In this document: positions 34,401-48,097 of the stretch, one piece after another
Numbering within the stretch: the first letter of the stretch is position 1
Layout of the letters: the number at the start of each line of letters is the position of its first letter
NCBI GenBank assembly: GCA_001683735.1
Contig: LUGG01000022.1
Span: 434,001 to 498,000 of the forward strand
Source of the DNA: Grifola frondosa
Lineage: Eukaryota > Basidiomycota > Agaricomycetes > Polyporales > Grifolaceae
Direction: 5' to 3'
DNA length: 64,000 nt
The notes under the pieces: generated by a model
Database searches by the model: none
What the model was told of the DNA's origin: nothing
The model's input: only the letters and a program-made list of their open reading frames with translations
Translations under genes and position numbers: made by a program

Positions 34401-37400
34401 TACCTTGAGAAGCGGAAGAACGGACAATTTATCGGAGATCCCATCAAGCTACAATATAGAGAAGGACATGTAGGTATCTGTGATGTTCTTCTTTAGTCCT
34501 GAATATGACATTCATTGATCACAGTCAAATGCGATGCAAGTCGAACTCGGAGTCAACGTCGACGCAGGACTGATGGTGCTTCCTGCTGGACTTCCAGGCT
34601 ACGAAACGTATAGCGCGGACCAATCAAATTCCACTGATTCAGACCTCGGCTCCTGTTTGATGTTGTTCATGCCGGAAATTCAATTGCAACTAAGGACTTG
34701 TGATTACTATATGGGTATGTGGTATTTTGCCTGGATGACGAACTACCAATTGAAACGAGTTCGGTAGAAATGTCGCTAAATGTAGCCACCATATCTGGAA
34801 GGATAGACGAGCATGACATCAAGAAGCCCCTTTCGTATGCCACTATCTCTCGCAAATCTAAGGAGACGTTCGTCATCGATGGTTTGTTTTGTCTTTCGTT
34901 TGATTGCACATACTGACAGTAGTTTAAGGCATCGATATCATTGCTAACAGGTTATTTGGGCCTCAACCTCATACCTCAACCTATGTCTGCATTTGGGAGA
35001 TTCACATCGCAGACGTCAAAGCTGTTCTCTCGGTACACGAGGGACGGTTATTATCAGCGGTTGGAACATCCTTTGGTCTTAATTTCTCTGATCCTTTGAA
35101 CGCTCCAGCAAAGGAATACACTTTGCCTACCGACCCAGATGGCCAGTGAACCTATTCTGGTGTTGTACCTCAATGTGACTGACATATTCTTGCACAGTTA
35201 CATTCTTGAAGGTCTCACTCGATTCGCTCAACGTGGTCTGGGTAGCAGGAAATGCAGCGGCAGAATTGTCTCTCCCAGATGGCCTCAGGATTGACAGCAA
35301 TGACCTAGCCGGAAATTCTTATCGAAAGGTCTTTTGTTTCCGTTTACCTCTTGCTAATGTCAAAGCCCTACTTGCTCCGAACAAACATACCCCTATCTGG
35401 TATGAAGCTGCGGACTTAAAACTCGACGCGAATCTGGATATCTACTCAGCTCCCGCTGGATGGCGCGAGTCGGCTGTCGCCCAGACGAAGTTTGTCATAG
35501 CCCAGGACGCACTCACGGAGCGTGCCAAGGTCCTGTATGATAGTGATTCATTGTCTGCAGAGGCACTACGCCCAGGTAGATACATCGGTAATCGTCATCT
35601 CAATTCCCTTATGTTGAAATGTGTTACAGGACATGGTGCCCTCGTCAACGACGACTATCTGCCTCAGCTCCGCATACCTAGGCGTTCTGCCCACACCTCG
35701 GAAGGAGATCACGCTGTGAGATTCGACAGCAACCTCAAACATCCGTTTTCCTATTCCTCTTCCCAAGTTGATCAATCTGAATCTGACGCTGAAGACGGTC
35801 TCCCAGATGCTCTTCGTGACGCTCGTATAGCGTAAGAAAGTCTGGCGCTTTACTTTCATCATTGTCTTGACTTTTTTTCTCCAGAAATTCTCGCCCTACT
35901 AGTGCTATTCCTGTTACTCCACACAACGATAATGAGAGCATGTCGAGTGGCGATGAATCCGACAATGATGACCTGACTGATCCACAAGAGTGGACCACCG
36001 ATTACTCGGACACGTTGGATGGTGAGTTGAGGTCTCCCATATTCTCTGCGTTGCACTCATCGCTGTACTCTACAGATGCCTCACTTGACGTGCCTTGGCC
36101 CTCTGTAAAGTGGTATAGCCGCTTGGCTCGCCACTACTGTGGACAAGCTTTGACACGACCTTCATTCTGGAGCAATTCGCCTTTCTCGCTGTCAAGGGTG
36201 AGTATTTTACATGTGTCAGTGGATCTCCGTTAAGTTTTTCGCTGGTCTCAGAATGTTATTCATCAAGACTGGCAATACAAGTATACATTCGGTCGTCAAA
36301 CCGCCGTCGAAGAGACATTGAAGCCTCTGCCCGATTGGAGTGAACTCGGACATCATGAAGATCCCAATGCTGATCAGACTGTTATCCGTTTGCACCTCAA
36401 GGATGGTGTCAATATCGGGCTAAATCCTCTCATCCTCCCCGCTGTAACCGCTCTGATGAAGGACATCAGCATGAATGTAAGATTTAGACGAACCTCTTAC
36501 AGACAATTTACTCATGAAATGTTCATAGCAATTGAGCCCTGAGCTTCGATTTGATGCAATCATGGCACAATTCATACAGTCTTTTCCATCTAGCATAGGA
36601 AGTCGGAGCAGGACGACTCTGTTCGACCTCCACCTGTCATCTGCACGAATTAGATCGACACAATTCGTTGAAGAGAGACCAAGGGAGAATACTCTTGGGA
36701 AGGCTTCCACTTCAAAGAATCCTGGCGCAAGCGAATATGCCTCTTCTGTTGTCGATATATGTCTGGTTGGATTCTGCTTACGCGGCCGAGTAGCTCGATC
36801 CAACCCCGATGCTCATGTGCAACAAGCATTCGCTTGTTCATTTGATTCATTGTCCGCCGCACTCGTCACGGAGTCAACCTCACAGACTGCTCACAGGGAT
36901 GACCGAGGAAGCATGTGCCATATTGCTTTCGAACGGGGTTACGGCTCTCTTATAGGACACAAGATCATAGTGTCCTTAGGGGGTATCTCTACAGGGATTG
37001 GACATACTGCCCCGGAGCACCTATTTGCAACAGCGGTTGTCGTTGCTAAATATGGTCTGGGATTGGTGAAGGTTCAAAAGCGTCTGATCGTTCACACTCC
37101 CGCCTTGGACCAACAGATAATACATCAGGTGCTCACATATTCACGCCAAAGATCGGTCGTTGATCCCTTGTCCACTATTCAACCTTCGTATCTGGTTCAA
37201 ACAGGACGCCCAGATAGCTTGCGGAAGGATGTCGCATTCAAATTCTTGGTCTACCTGCGCAATTGTCTTCGTTATCTGGACCACCGCGAGCGGAGAACGA
37301 TTGTCAATCTGCACCCAGATTTGCATAGCGTCGTCGCGCTGGAGGATATTCTAATGATGCTCGAGGACCAGTGGCTTAATCTCGGAGGGGATGATTATGC

Positions 37401-40400
37401 TTCAGAACTTTCACAGCAGCCTTTACTCCGGGAGCTCTTCCCTACTCACGGGTCGGAAATCCGTCAACTATCGACCAAGGATGACCGTTCCCTCGATTGT
37501 TTCGAAATACGGTTGGATGCGCTCAACTTCGTAATTTACCATCCTTCAGATGGTACACAAAGCGACCTCTCACTGGGACCACTTGTGATCTCAGTGAATC
37601 GGCAAGCTGGCGATTTACTACAATCATGGATGTGGACTCCTGGAAAGAGTTATCCGAACCTGAGCCTGCGAGAAAAGGAACGAGTTGATGCTCTGCGTAT
37701 TATCGCATGTTCTTTCTCGTTGGGCAATGTTGCATCCACTATCTATCCCCAAGCTATGCAATTCACTCAAATAGTATTGCGAGTGAACAGGCATTACGGT
37801 ACCCGTCTATCATTATCTGACGACCACTCTTCCGGTCCACATGTCTCCGAGCGCACTGCCGTTGCAACCACAAACAGTCCTGTAGTGTACCTGGTGCTCG
37901 CAACTTCCATTCGATCTTTGCGATTCACTGCAGCAGCTCATCGACTCATCTTTCGGTTCAAGACCTGTGCGGTCACGTACGCCTCCACTTTATTGGCCAA
38001 ACCTCCATCTGTCCAGCGTATCTCCTGGGATATTTCCACAAATCATTCCCTCGTGTTCGTGCAGTCCAGTCTTCAAGCGTGTTCTGCTCTTGACACCACC
38101 AAGCTCGATGATCGTGACGTGCTTGCGTCGCTAACCCTTACTGACGGTAGGATCAACGCCGTTGTACATCGCGAATCGCAAGGAAATATTTCTTGCAGAT
38201 TACTTCTAGGCCTGGAGGGGTGCCACCTCAATGTACCACGCAGTGCTTTGCGCCTCTACCGTTTCGTCGAAGAATGGAGAGCGGACTATTTGCCTGGGAT
38301 TGATGCAACTGTCCGTGCCTTATTATCTGAACTTCACAAGCCGTCGGGCAACAACCGGCACCGACGCCCCGCCCATCCATATCCACCAGTCCGATAGCTT
38401 TTCAGTTGCATGCATCTGTTTCATCGTTCCGAGTAACGCTTCAAGTCATGCATGGTACTTGGCTGTCTTGGGACGTTCGCCAAACGATTGCATTCACATC
38501 ATCGCACAACGATACGCGTCGCAAGGGTGTGCGTGTATTTGGATTACAGATGGGTCCCCACATTTTTTGTATTTCGAAGACACAGGGCGTTTCAGGCGTC
38601 GAGCCGATTCTTTGCGTCAGATTGGAGTTGCCCACCTTGACCCTACGTGGTCAATTCGATGAAGCAGGTATCCAGGGTCTGGCTCTGGTAGAGTTTTTCC
38701 ATGTCACGGTGAAGCCTTCGGACTGGGACACGTTACTCTCTGTGCAGCAAAAATCCGGGCAGGATTTCAATGACCTTCTTCATATCATAGAACAGACTCG
38801 TAAAAAAGAAGTCCTAGTACGCCAGAGGCACACTCTATTTCCCAGCAGACTCCCTCTTTCAACTTCAGCGGGTCGTTGAAGATGAAAGGTTTCCGCATCG
38901 GCCTTGAGGGGCTCTCGTCCACTTTGTTTCTTGAATGCGACGATATCATCGGTGGATTAGGAAACAATACCGGTCCGTCTGGCAGGTTAAACTCTCTGAT
39001 CTGGCATTGTCATTGGCATCACGCTCGGGACTCCACAAAACATTTGACAGAGATCGTCGATCCGCCTTCGTGACTATGGATTTCGAAGCTAGCATGGGAC
39101 GTCAAGCAACCGGAAGTGGACAGCAACTCCAAGTTTCAATCGCCAAAGTTCACGCGGTGATGCAGCCAAGCTCGATCGGTGAACTTGGCGATTTCGTCGA
39201 CCATCTACAGGTACGTCCTTCGAACACACAACCTTGAATTGTACTTATCTTCAAGAACTAGGCCGAAGTTTTGATTCGAAAAGAACAGCGTGCTACGGAA
39301 CTGGCAGAATTCAAAGAGAAAACGAAAAGCCTCATGAGATCACTGGACGTCAAGATTGGGGAGACGCAAGTTGCAGAAGCCTCCTGGTTGGACATGTATA
39401 CGTTTTCATTGGCCATCAGGAATATTGGCGTTGCATTCCCTCTGACGCTGAATCAGAATCTGCAGATGCCTCGCTCTACGAGCCAGGATACTGCAGCAGT
39501 TCGCGCTTTCCTATTTTCGATAAAATCTCTGGAATTTGGAACGGAGCAAGGTGAAAGCGGGCAAGCTGCAATGAAAGGGTTTTCTTTCCAGTTTGTTTCT
39601 CGGTGAGATGGAACCTCAGACTATATTACTCCAATCCTGATGGCTCTCTATTTGATGCGCAGCTTCCGACAGTCGAATGCTACAGACTTCTCAGGAGATA
39701 CTCATAAAACGCGTAACAGGCTTGTCTATCCCGAGATGACAGCTCACCTTCACTCAGAACGCGTCTCTGGATCAAGACGCATCCGCATAGGAGCGGATGT
39801 GAGCGGCTTCATCCTAGATGTCGACTCCACGATACCGGACTTCATCTCCTCATTGATAGACGTCTACCGTCATGGGAAAGACAGAATGGAACGATTGGCA
39901 AACAACATACCTCGCTCCTCCCCTAATGCAGAGAAGCTTCCTCACATTGAAACTGTGGCGACAGAGAAGCAATATCGCGCCCTCCCAACTTCGAACGTGC
40001 TTGCTTCCTTGACCTTCGCCAGCGGGAAGGTGAGGATGCATAGCAGGCAACATGGCATCACGTCATCTCGGGCGCGCCCGTTGTCTACGCTGATTTACGG
40101 CCTCAGCGAGGAACCTGTTCTCGGGGCTGAAGAATTCGACTTGCCAGTGGTATCAGTTTGGATAGAGTTCAGAGCAACCCCCGCCTCCCGGAAACTCTCT
40201 GTTTCAACTACCAGGAGCGAACCATCCACTCTACTTTTCAAGAGCACTATCCATTCTAGCCAAAACACTCTCAGACCGACACTGTTACCATTTCTGTCGG
40301 AGCTCATGGACAATGTCGAAAATCACATGCGGCAAAGCAGTTGGCGGAACTCTCAGATTTCTCCTGCAAGAACACACGAGCTTCTACCCTCCGTTACCAC

Positions 40401-42796
40401 TGGAGCAATCCCAGCACGTGATTCTGATCCTGTCTCTAGCATGAAGATCAGCTTCAGTTTGCGTATAGATCAGTCTAAGCTGCATCTCACCTGCCGCCCG
40501 GATGCAAATGTTGTTGCTGGCCTTCATTGGGACAGTGGAGGCTTCATTGTCAATATATCCCGTGGTGCCCAACACATTTCTTTTACAGGCACTGTAGGGG
40601 GTCTGACTGTCTGGCTCAGGCATGGTTTTTTGAGCGAAGATTGCGTGAGATTGGATGCACGGAACCTTGCCTTTGCGATCGCTTTCGCAAAGGTAGAGTC
40701 TCAGCCAGACAAAGTCAGTACCTCTGTTTCGGTAGTGGTCGACACAGAATTCTCCGGAGGTATCCGTTTCTCTCGTCTACAGGACGTTTTATGCTTCAAA
40801 GCTGTATGGCTGGACCGCATTCCTGTCTTCGCTGGACGAAGCATCTCCTCCCCTGGGATGGAGTCGTCCAAATCGGCTGGGAGCAGCATACTTGGCACAA
40901 GTTCATCGGCGAAACAGGAATTGACCACTGCTGTTCTCATGCGTCTCCGCCAAGTGCACCTTGACATTGACCTTGGACAATCGATCACTAACATCAAGCT
41001 AAAGCTCGATGACACGCTCATTCGAACGAAAATCACAGAAGCATCTGCGGAGCTATCACTCTCCATCACCAAACTTTCTATACTGGCCACTGGCAATGTG
41101 TCTGGACAAGCTGATTTGCCGGACTTCCGCTTCCAAACAATACGCAAAAGCGAAAGCCACCATGACAACATGGCCGGAAGCCGAATGCTGGACTTGACCA
41201 TGACCAGTGGAGGCTTGAATATCAAGCTGGAATCCGAGTATCATGAATTGATTCATTACCGGTGCGTGATATTGTTGCACTTTTTTTTAATTATCAGGGA
41301 GCTTAGAATACCTTTCATGTGTTAGGGCGGAACCGCTTGCGATCATGATCTTCGACGACTGGTCTCGAATAGCACCTGAAATACCCGTGGATGACCGCAG
41401 GGTGCATCTCTCTTTCGTTGTATCAGGAACAGAGGTCGTCGCGGTGATGAATGTTGGTACAATACCGAAACTCGTCTCTTACGTCAACAAATTCACAGCC
41501 AACTTGGAGACGCAAAGAGAGGGCGCGCGACGAGAATCCAAGGCGTTGGGCACCGCAAGCACTCCCAAACCGAACAATCCCTTGTCGGCTGTAGCGAGTG
41601 TCATGCTGAAGTCGGCTCGTACACGGTTGAAGGAGTCGGAGGCTGGCTTCTCGTATGTCATCGGACAGCGGATGAGTCTCAAGCTCAATGTCCTGCGATT
41701 GGTCGTGTTCCCTCGCTCTATGCGCGACGCAGAGCTCGCGCAATTCATCGGCGAAGATGTTCATGCCCGCCTCGATCGCCTAGTAGAATCTGACATCATG
41801 CCTGCGAAACGAGACCTGCAGCTGTCGTTCTCCTCCATCACGATATCCAAGGTCAACCAGCTACACCACACTCTCGTCACAAAGGATCCCAATGCCAAGG
41901 ACCAGCTTGTGGATACTAGACAATGGCTGGCGAGTCTTGTCAAGGGCGCCCCGGAAGCGATTATATTCGCGCTACCTTCCATGGACATGCGAATGCGCAG
42001 TGCGGAAAGCATCGACGACGGCAAGAGAGTGCTGAGCTACGACTTCAGCAGCAAATTCAGCAAGGAAGGCGTGAAGAATGCGGAGGACATCTACATATCT
42101 CTCAATATGTCTCTATATTCTTGGCTCACAGTGCTTCGCAAGTCGTTCGCGCGGGAGATGGAGCAGGTACAGGCTGCCGCGGATGTGCGTGTAGGGCCGA
42201 CGTCCTTGGCACAGCCGGCGCTGTCAATGTCTGTCCGCAGGAAATCACCAGACATTCTACCATCTAGCCAGGAAGAATCAGACGCGGAAGCAGTTGAACA
42301 GCCACCCACTCGGCCAGGGCGTGGCTCTGTCTCTATTCCACACTCCAGGTCGTTTCCGTATCCTGCCCACACAGTAGATGATATGATAATGCCTCCTGCA
42401 ATGCAAACTTCCATACCGAAGGCAGTGACAAGTCCAACACCGCCGTCTAAGGCTGCGATGACGGGGATAGCAGAAGCTACCGCAGCAATGCCATCCGCAC
42501 CCACTAAGAAGACGCTGGGTATCACATACGTCCCGAAGGAGCGCCACATCGAACGGTTGACCATGCGACAATTGGGAGAGGCCACGCCGGATGTCATGCA
42601 TCCTTTTTTTATGAAGAAGGCTGGATTCAGTTTGGAGGACTCCTTGCCGCAGTATGTGCACGAGTATGCGACCATGCCCACGGAGGAGATCATGAAGGTG
42701 TTATTGAAGCTGTATAGCAAGCAGTTGGCGAGGACCGTTGATGAACCATCGGAGACGAAAGGGCTGCACTCTGTTTCAAGGGAACCATCGGACTGA
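31489..42796 (+). CDS. CSF1: Csf1-family bridge-like lipid transfer protein
   Basis: Giant rod-shaped lipid-transfer protein (Csf1/Tweek/BLTP1 family) at ER contact sites; in yeast it supplies phosphatidylethanolamine for GPI-anchor synthesis. The ATG at 31489 starts an ER anchor (FVLLATCICIIIVLILFLFYW). This is followed by the family hallmark FSILSGRILFKDLRYHSSNQ and VSWRYWLR in exon 2. The gene covers 11.3 kb, with at least 15 short introns in the first 5 kb and three long exons later (36532-38397, 39640-41260 and 41345-42796). Late landmarks are QLHASVSSFRVTLQVMHGTW, MKGFRIGLEGLSSTLF, IFDDWSRIAPEIPVDDRR and the C-terminal VPKERHIERLTMRQLGE, FFMKKAGFSLEDSLP. The frame is lost at about 38380-38400 (two small indels), 38843 (CCC) and 38972 (GG); the latter two need one base each. 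Estimated length is about 3,000 residues, normal for the family. Confidence 0.9.
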
Positions 42797-42952
42797 GTAA
42801 GCTGTATTCTAATGACTAGTATAATATCGTCTCATATGATCCACTTAATGCTGTGTTGTACTTATGTAGATAGATTTTGTTCACGTTTCGTTTTCAAACA
42901 TTCTGCGGGATCATGGAACAATCTGGTATCGAATGGTCCTCGAAGCAGTGAA

Positions 42953-44100
42953 TTATTTAGCTGAACCGGACCCGCCGACGCCAACGTTGAATACACTGAG
43001 CAAAGCGAAGCAGCCATACAACAGTCCAACGGGGTATGCTACCAACAATCGCTGATCTGACATGCGCAGCACTGCAACAAAAATCCCTAATGCGGCGTAT
43101 GTGCACCAGAGGATCGATAGTGTTGATAGCACATATCCCAGCATTCCGCTAGGGGGAACATGAGAATAACACCTTCGAGGATGGGTAATGGCTTACTCTA
43201 ATGTGACCATAACACTTAGGGCACCAACTCCGACCATGGGTAGGAGACAGTACCCCAGCACGGAGACAACCCGGTAGGCGTCTATGCCCTTCTCAGACAT
43301 GAGATTGAGGAGAGTATAAATCGATGCAGACCCAACACCCCTACCCATAGATATAACCAAACTGTGGCTTGCCGGACTGTAGCAAGAGTCCATCCGATCG
43401 GGAGAGGTGACGTCAATCCCCGTAAGATTCAAAGTAATGGAGGACTCACGAAAAGCAAGAAAGTACCAAAGCAGAAGAAGAATAGAAGAGGCCCCGCCAG
43501 GTCAGCGTCGTCCATGATATGCTCATCCACGCGCCCCAGGGGATTCAAAACAGCCAAGGACTTGGCGCGTATGTGGGAGAAGTTGATGCCGAGTTCTATT
43601 CGCCTTTGTCAATGTCTCTATCTGCATCACAGGAATCAGCCACGTACCCTCGAGTAATGGCGGTTCACCCTCAAAGCCACCTGTGCCGAACGCTGTCCAC
43701 CAACCACCTGCAGGTTGTATATTCCCTCCATATCCTGGGGGAACACCTTGCTGAGCTATTGATCCCTGAGCCCCAACGTTCCCCTCGAGACTTGAGCGCG
43801 AGCCGGGGTAGAACGTGCTGCCCACGGGACTCGGCGCGTAGAACTGCAGAGGCACGCCTTGCTGAGGTGCGGCGTTCTGAGGGTAGTACTGAGATGAAGA
43901 GGCACCATAGAGTGAGGTGTTGTCCTGCCACATTTTTGGTGATAATAGCACAGCGGAGTGGAATACAGTAGACAGAAACGTGGAAGGTGTCGCATACGCA
44001 GCCAGTCACTTGTACTTACCACGCCCGACACGTCGCGTGCATGCAGGTTTAGTTTGGCGCTCGCCAAATTTGGTAACCGTCTTTGACCTCCAACCGCCAT
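42953..44100 (-). CDS. YIP1: YIP1-family Golgi membrane protein
   Basis: Multi-spanning Rab-binding protein of ER-Golgi traffic. The cytosolic N-terminus is Gln/Pro/Tyr-rich ([16 protein letters not shown]). The conserved signature [14 protein letters not shown] spans an intron, followed by [23 protein letters not shown]. Membrane helices include [57 protein letters not shown] and [20 protein letters not shown]. Two possible starts exist: 44100, joined by a consensus GTAAGT intron in phase, or an internal ATG at 43933. The higher start overlaps the NSA2 ATG. Two breaks at 43331-43333 and 43344-43346 (GGG on the gene strand) each need one more G to restore FGYIYG and VGVLGSAS. Confidence 0.87.
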
Positions 44101-45164
44101 GGTATGCTTCTTCCATATTTTTCATTTGCCGCTACCTGACTGTCCTTTTTTGTTATCTATAGCCTCAGGTGTGTGTAGATGTTACTGTATATGTCGGGGT
44201 TACTGAGCACATCCTTGTAGAACGAGTATATTGAGGAGCACATCAAGCGACACGGACGGCGGTTAGATTACTATGAGCGCAAGTACGGCCTCTTCACAAT
44301 CACACCCAGGTACATGTCTAATAAATATTATTCATTACTACAGACGCAAACGCGAGGCTCGAGCCGTTCATCGCTCTTCAGCAACCGCTCAAAAGGCTTT
44401 CGGTCTTAAGGCCAAGCTCCTACACGCCAAGCGCCATGCTGAGAAAGTACAGCTGAAGAAGACATTGAAGGCGCATGACGAGCGCAATGTGAAGCAGAAG
44501 GATTCCTCCTCAGTTCCAGACGGTGCCTTGCCTACGTATCTGCTTGACCGCGAGGGTCAGAAAGACGCCAAGGCTCTGTCTACAGCTATCAAAGAAAAGC
44601 GGAAGGACAAGGCTGCAAAGTATGCTGTTCCTCTGCCCAAAGTCAGGGGGATTGCGGAAGATGAGATGTTCAAGGTGATGAGGACAGGCAAGAGTAAGAA
44701 GAAAGCTTGGAAGCGGATGGTCACGAAGGCGACGTTCGTTGGTGAGGGGTTCACGAGAAAGCCTGTTAAAATGGAGAGGTTTATTCGACCGATGGCACTG
44801 CGCTACAAGAAGGCGAATGTCACACATCGTGAGTCTCCATCGCCATATCTATGTGCCGCCCATTGACACACAGTTATAGCGGATCTCAAAGCGACGTTCC
44901 AGTTACAGATCCTTGGCGTCAAGAAAAACCCTCAGTCACCGATGTACACGCAACTTGGTGTCCTGACGAAAGGCACGGTCATCGAGGTGAACGTCTCCGA
45001 GCTCGGCATGGTCACCACCGGTGGGAAGGTTGTGTTCGGCAAGTATGCGCAAGTCACCAACAATCCTGAAAACGATGGTTGCATCAATGCTGTACTACGT
45101 ATGTTCTCGTGCATTGCGTTCTATCTGTGCAGTGGCTGATAATTCTGTATCATCAGTTGTATAA
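44099..45164 (+). CDS. NSA2: 60S ribosome biogenesis factor Nsa2
   Basis: Nucleolar factor of late pre-60S maturation. Exons: 44099-44101 (the ATG alone), 44163-44168 (six bases, Pro-Gln), 44221-44282, 44344-44828, 44880-45098 and 45157-45164. Together they give the canonical N-terminus [19 protein letters not shown], which neither short exon could supply alone. The body has [69 protein letters not shown] and the eS8-like C-terminus [38 protein letters not shown], ending GCINAVLLV. About 260 residues, the family's usual length, with no frame repair needed. Confidence 0.95.
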
Positions 45165-45350
45165 CGACAACATTTGCTATATCTTATAGACATATCGCAT
45201 GCTTTCGCGCCCGTTTCATATCTTGTTTTCTTTTTATGACTACTTGGTTCTCCTGGAATTCGCATATATACACGTAAATTGTGTTTTGATCTGAAAGTGA
45301 GAAGCACCGAATCGTGTTGTGGCTTGTTTGCATCTCTAGCTGCAGCTCTC

Positions 45351-46059
45351 ATGTCGGATTCAACCACATCACTGTCCACCTCGGGCCCTGTGAATCGTCA
45401 TGCCCCTACACCAGTTGAACGTCAGCGCGCGCAGTTGGAGAAACTGCTCAAAGACCCTGCAAAGCCTGCATATGTCCCGCCACCGCCGAAGGAGAAGGCC
45501 CTGCGTGCCCCGAGAGAGATGATGAAGAATGTACAAGGCTCCAGTGCCGGTGCAGGTTCTGGGGAGTTCCATGTCTACAAAGCAAGCAGGCGGAGAGAAT
45601 ATGAGAGGCTCAAAATGATGGACGAGAAGTCACAGCAGGTACGTCCTGCTTGTGCCCGACGCGTCCGCAACCATTTAACTTTGGCATTTCCAGGAGGCGG
45701 AGGCAAACGAGTTTGAATCCAAGAAGCGGCAGTGGGAAGAGCAGGCGGAGGCGAAGACGTCCAAGAACCGCGCAAAACGGCAGAAGAAGAAGGAGCGGGC
45801 AAAAGGGAAAGGGTCGGAGAAGGAGGGCGGAGCAGGCTCGGGGTCAAGTGGAGACGTACCCGACATGCCGTTGAAGAAACGGAGGCTTGTGAGCGGGAAG
45901 GAGCTCGTATTCAGACGGCCTGGCGAGGAGAGCGATGAAGACGATGAGGAAGTCGGTCCTGCACCGCTGGACTCGAGTGGCAGCTTCGCCCCTCCATCCG
46001 ACGTCGTGACTGCGCCCGTCATCGACGCACCCAGGATCACTATTATTGAGGATGATTGA
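45351..46059 (+). CDS. PRKRIP1-like protein (DUF1168)
   Basis: Nuclear, highly charged protein of the DUF1168/PRKRIP1 family, a spliceosome-associated, double-stranded RNA-binding type in animals. Two exons: 45351-45638 and 45694-46059, with a 55-bp intron. Family marks are RQRAQLEKLLKDPAKP, VPPPPKEKALRAPREMM, SGAGSGEFHVYKASRRREYERL and KRQWEEQAEAKTSKNRAKRQKKKER. The C-terminus is acidic (ESDEDDEEVG). About 217 residues. It follows NSA2 on the same strand with 186 bp between them. Confidence 0.87.
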
Positions 46060-46755
46060 TTGTTTTCGAGTACTTCCTTTGTATTTGTATATCATTCACG
46101 CTCACGAGCGTATTCAGGTGAGCCTATTTCGTTCTGTCAGCATACACAGTCCTCACGCAGGCTCATTTTCGGACTTGTACATTGTTGCAGAGATCAGCTG
46201 AAAGCGACGTGTGAGCTATTTACGTTGCTGTAGTAGAGGTTGCTCAGTCATAATTATCTTCAGTGTTTCATCATATGTTCGAGCATGACAACTCTCGCGC
46301 AAGTCGCACTCTCCGAGGTATCATCTGTCTGTGGTCAAATTTCCACCGCTGTTCTCGCTGCAATGCAGGTGATGTCTCAGCGAGAAGTTGTGGAGCAACC
46401 CATATGTCTTAACTCCAACGGCTGCCGTTCCGGATGTCTTCTATGATGATAACGCGTTGGTACTCGGACTTTCTCGAAGCATGCAGTGACCTCAGAAGAT
46501 GACTACCATCCTGATTTTCATGCGTCTAAACTGCTTAGCGTATTCATAACCGAAGATGTTCCTCTGCATCGTCTCGAATGGCTCTCTTGGGTTCTCCGAG
46601 ATATCACCTTTCTTTATCCATGTAGGCTGCAGCGGGGGATCAGTAATCCCTCCTTGCGCCGTGGGTTTTTATCAAGTGCTTCAACTCGGCTATATAAACA
46701 GTTCAACTCGCTGTGGTATATTTCACGGTCGAAACTCGTCTCATTCAGTAGCAAT
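46060..46755. promoter_or_regulatory. Promoter region of the AA9 gene
   Basis: About 700 bp without a supported gene; the open frames at 46240-46446 and 46486-46893 look spurious. The distal half is AT-rich. The TATA box at 46691 lies in the last 65 bp. Confidence 0.45.
46691..46698 (+). promoter_or_regulatory. TATA box of the AA9 gene
   Basis: TATATAAA, 58 bp before the ATG at 46756, a normal distance for an inducible secreted-enzyme gene with a short leader. Confidence 0.65.
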
Positions 46756-48097
46756 ATGTTCGTGTCCGCTGCGTTAACTACTCTCGCTCTCGCAGTGTCC
46801 CAGGTGAGCATTCTAATACTTGATTTGTGCCAAAATGTGACTTTGTTCGCAGGCCGCTGCTCACGGAGGTGTACTGAGCTACAAGATTGGTGATGCCGAT
46901 TACACCGGGTATGCCCTTGTGCGGCATTGCGACGACTGCGAACCCTGATATCTCCTGCAGTTTCAAGGCGTACAACACCCCCGTCGGCCAGACCAGTATC
47001 CAGCGCGAATGGGACACCTACAACCCCATTACTGATCCGACTGACTCACTGCTTTCTTGCAACACCAACGGCGCGAACCTCGGCTCCGGTCAGCAATCTG
47101 CTACCGTGGCTGGTAAGATCCTCTGTCAAAGCAGACCAGCAGAGTCCTGAATCCTCTTTCAGCCGGATCTCAGGTCACTGCCTACTGGAAGTACGTCGAG
47201 GTATTGTGAGGTGCAAATTGCGACCCTATTGACCGAGCAATCTAGCAACCCATGGCCCCACACCATCGGCCCCGTGATTGGTCTACATGGCCAGCTGTGG
47301 AGGCTCTTGTACCTCTGCTGATACTGCATCGCTCAACTGGGTAAGCTCGTCGCTTCGACGTTGGCTAGCACCCTTCGCTGATTTCTTTCTTAGTTCAAGA
47401 TCGATGAGGCTGGTCTCATTTCTGGCGACCTCCCAACCGGTCTTTGGGGCATGGGCGAGCTGGTCGACAATAACAGCAGGTAATGGAGGGACTTCCTCGT
47501 TGGTAAGTTCGCTGGCTAATGTATGCAAACAAAGCTGGACTTCTTCGATCCCGTCGTCGCTCGCCCCTGGAGAGTACATGATCCGCCACGAGGTGAGTGT
47601 GTTGCGCCTTGAATTTTCTTGATACGAAATGTCGATATAATATTATTGCAGCTCCTCGCCATCCACACGGCCAACCAACCGCAATTCTACCCCGAGTGTG
47701 CACAGTTGGTCCTCACTGTAAGTTAACATTCTTGCCCGTTGTGGGGAATGATCTGAAGCGAAGCTTTTTTCAATAGGGTTCCGGAACAGCGCAGCCCTCT
47801 GGCGATTATTTGGTCCAGTTCCCCGGCGCGTACTCGATGTGCGTAGGATGCTCCGTGATACTGCGATTACTCATCTGATCATTACGCCGTTATTGCAGGT
47901 CTGACCCTAGCATCGACATCGACGTTTACTCTCAGCCGGTACGTTGTACGATTGCTATAAGAATAAAAGTGAGGCTAATAATATTTTTGTCATAGGGTGT
48001 CACCACCTACATCATTCCTGGTATGGCTTTCCTTCGTAATTGTCACGTTTTAGATGACTGACGTTTCACCGTAGGACCCGCTGTCTGGCAAGGATGA
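46756..48097 (+). CDS. Secreted lytic polysaccharide monooxygenase, family AA9
   Basis: Copper enzyme that oxidatively cleaves cellulose or hemicellulose outside the cell. The ATG at 46756 begins a signal peptide (MFVSAALTTLALAVSQ-AAA). Cleavage leaves His at the N-terminus (HGGVLSYKI), the first ligand of the histidine brace. The second His is in NPWPHTIGP; the axial region is QFYPECAQL with the Tyr. Other AA9 marks are SLLSCNTNG, ASCGGSC, LNW-FKIDEAGLI, IPSSLAPGEYMIRHE and GSGTAQPSGDYLVQFPGAYS. About ten exons, ending PGPAVWQG at 48097. There is no CBM1 and no long C-terminal extension. One apparent frame slip at 47277-47281, between HTIGPV and VYMASC, is probably a sequence error. Confidence 0.9.

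Noticed and set aside
46240..46893. Possible small gene upstream of the AA9 LPMO
   Set aside because: No domain or splice support; the second frame overlaps the LPMO TATA box and signal-peptide exon.
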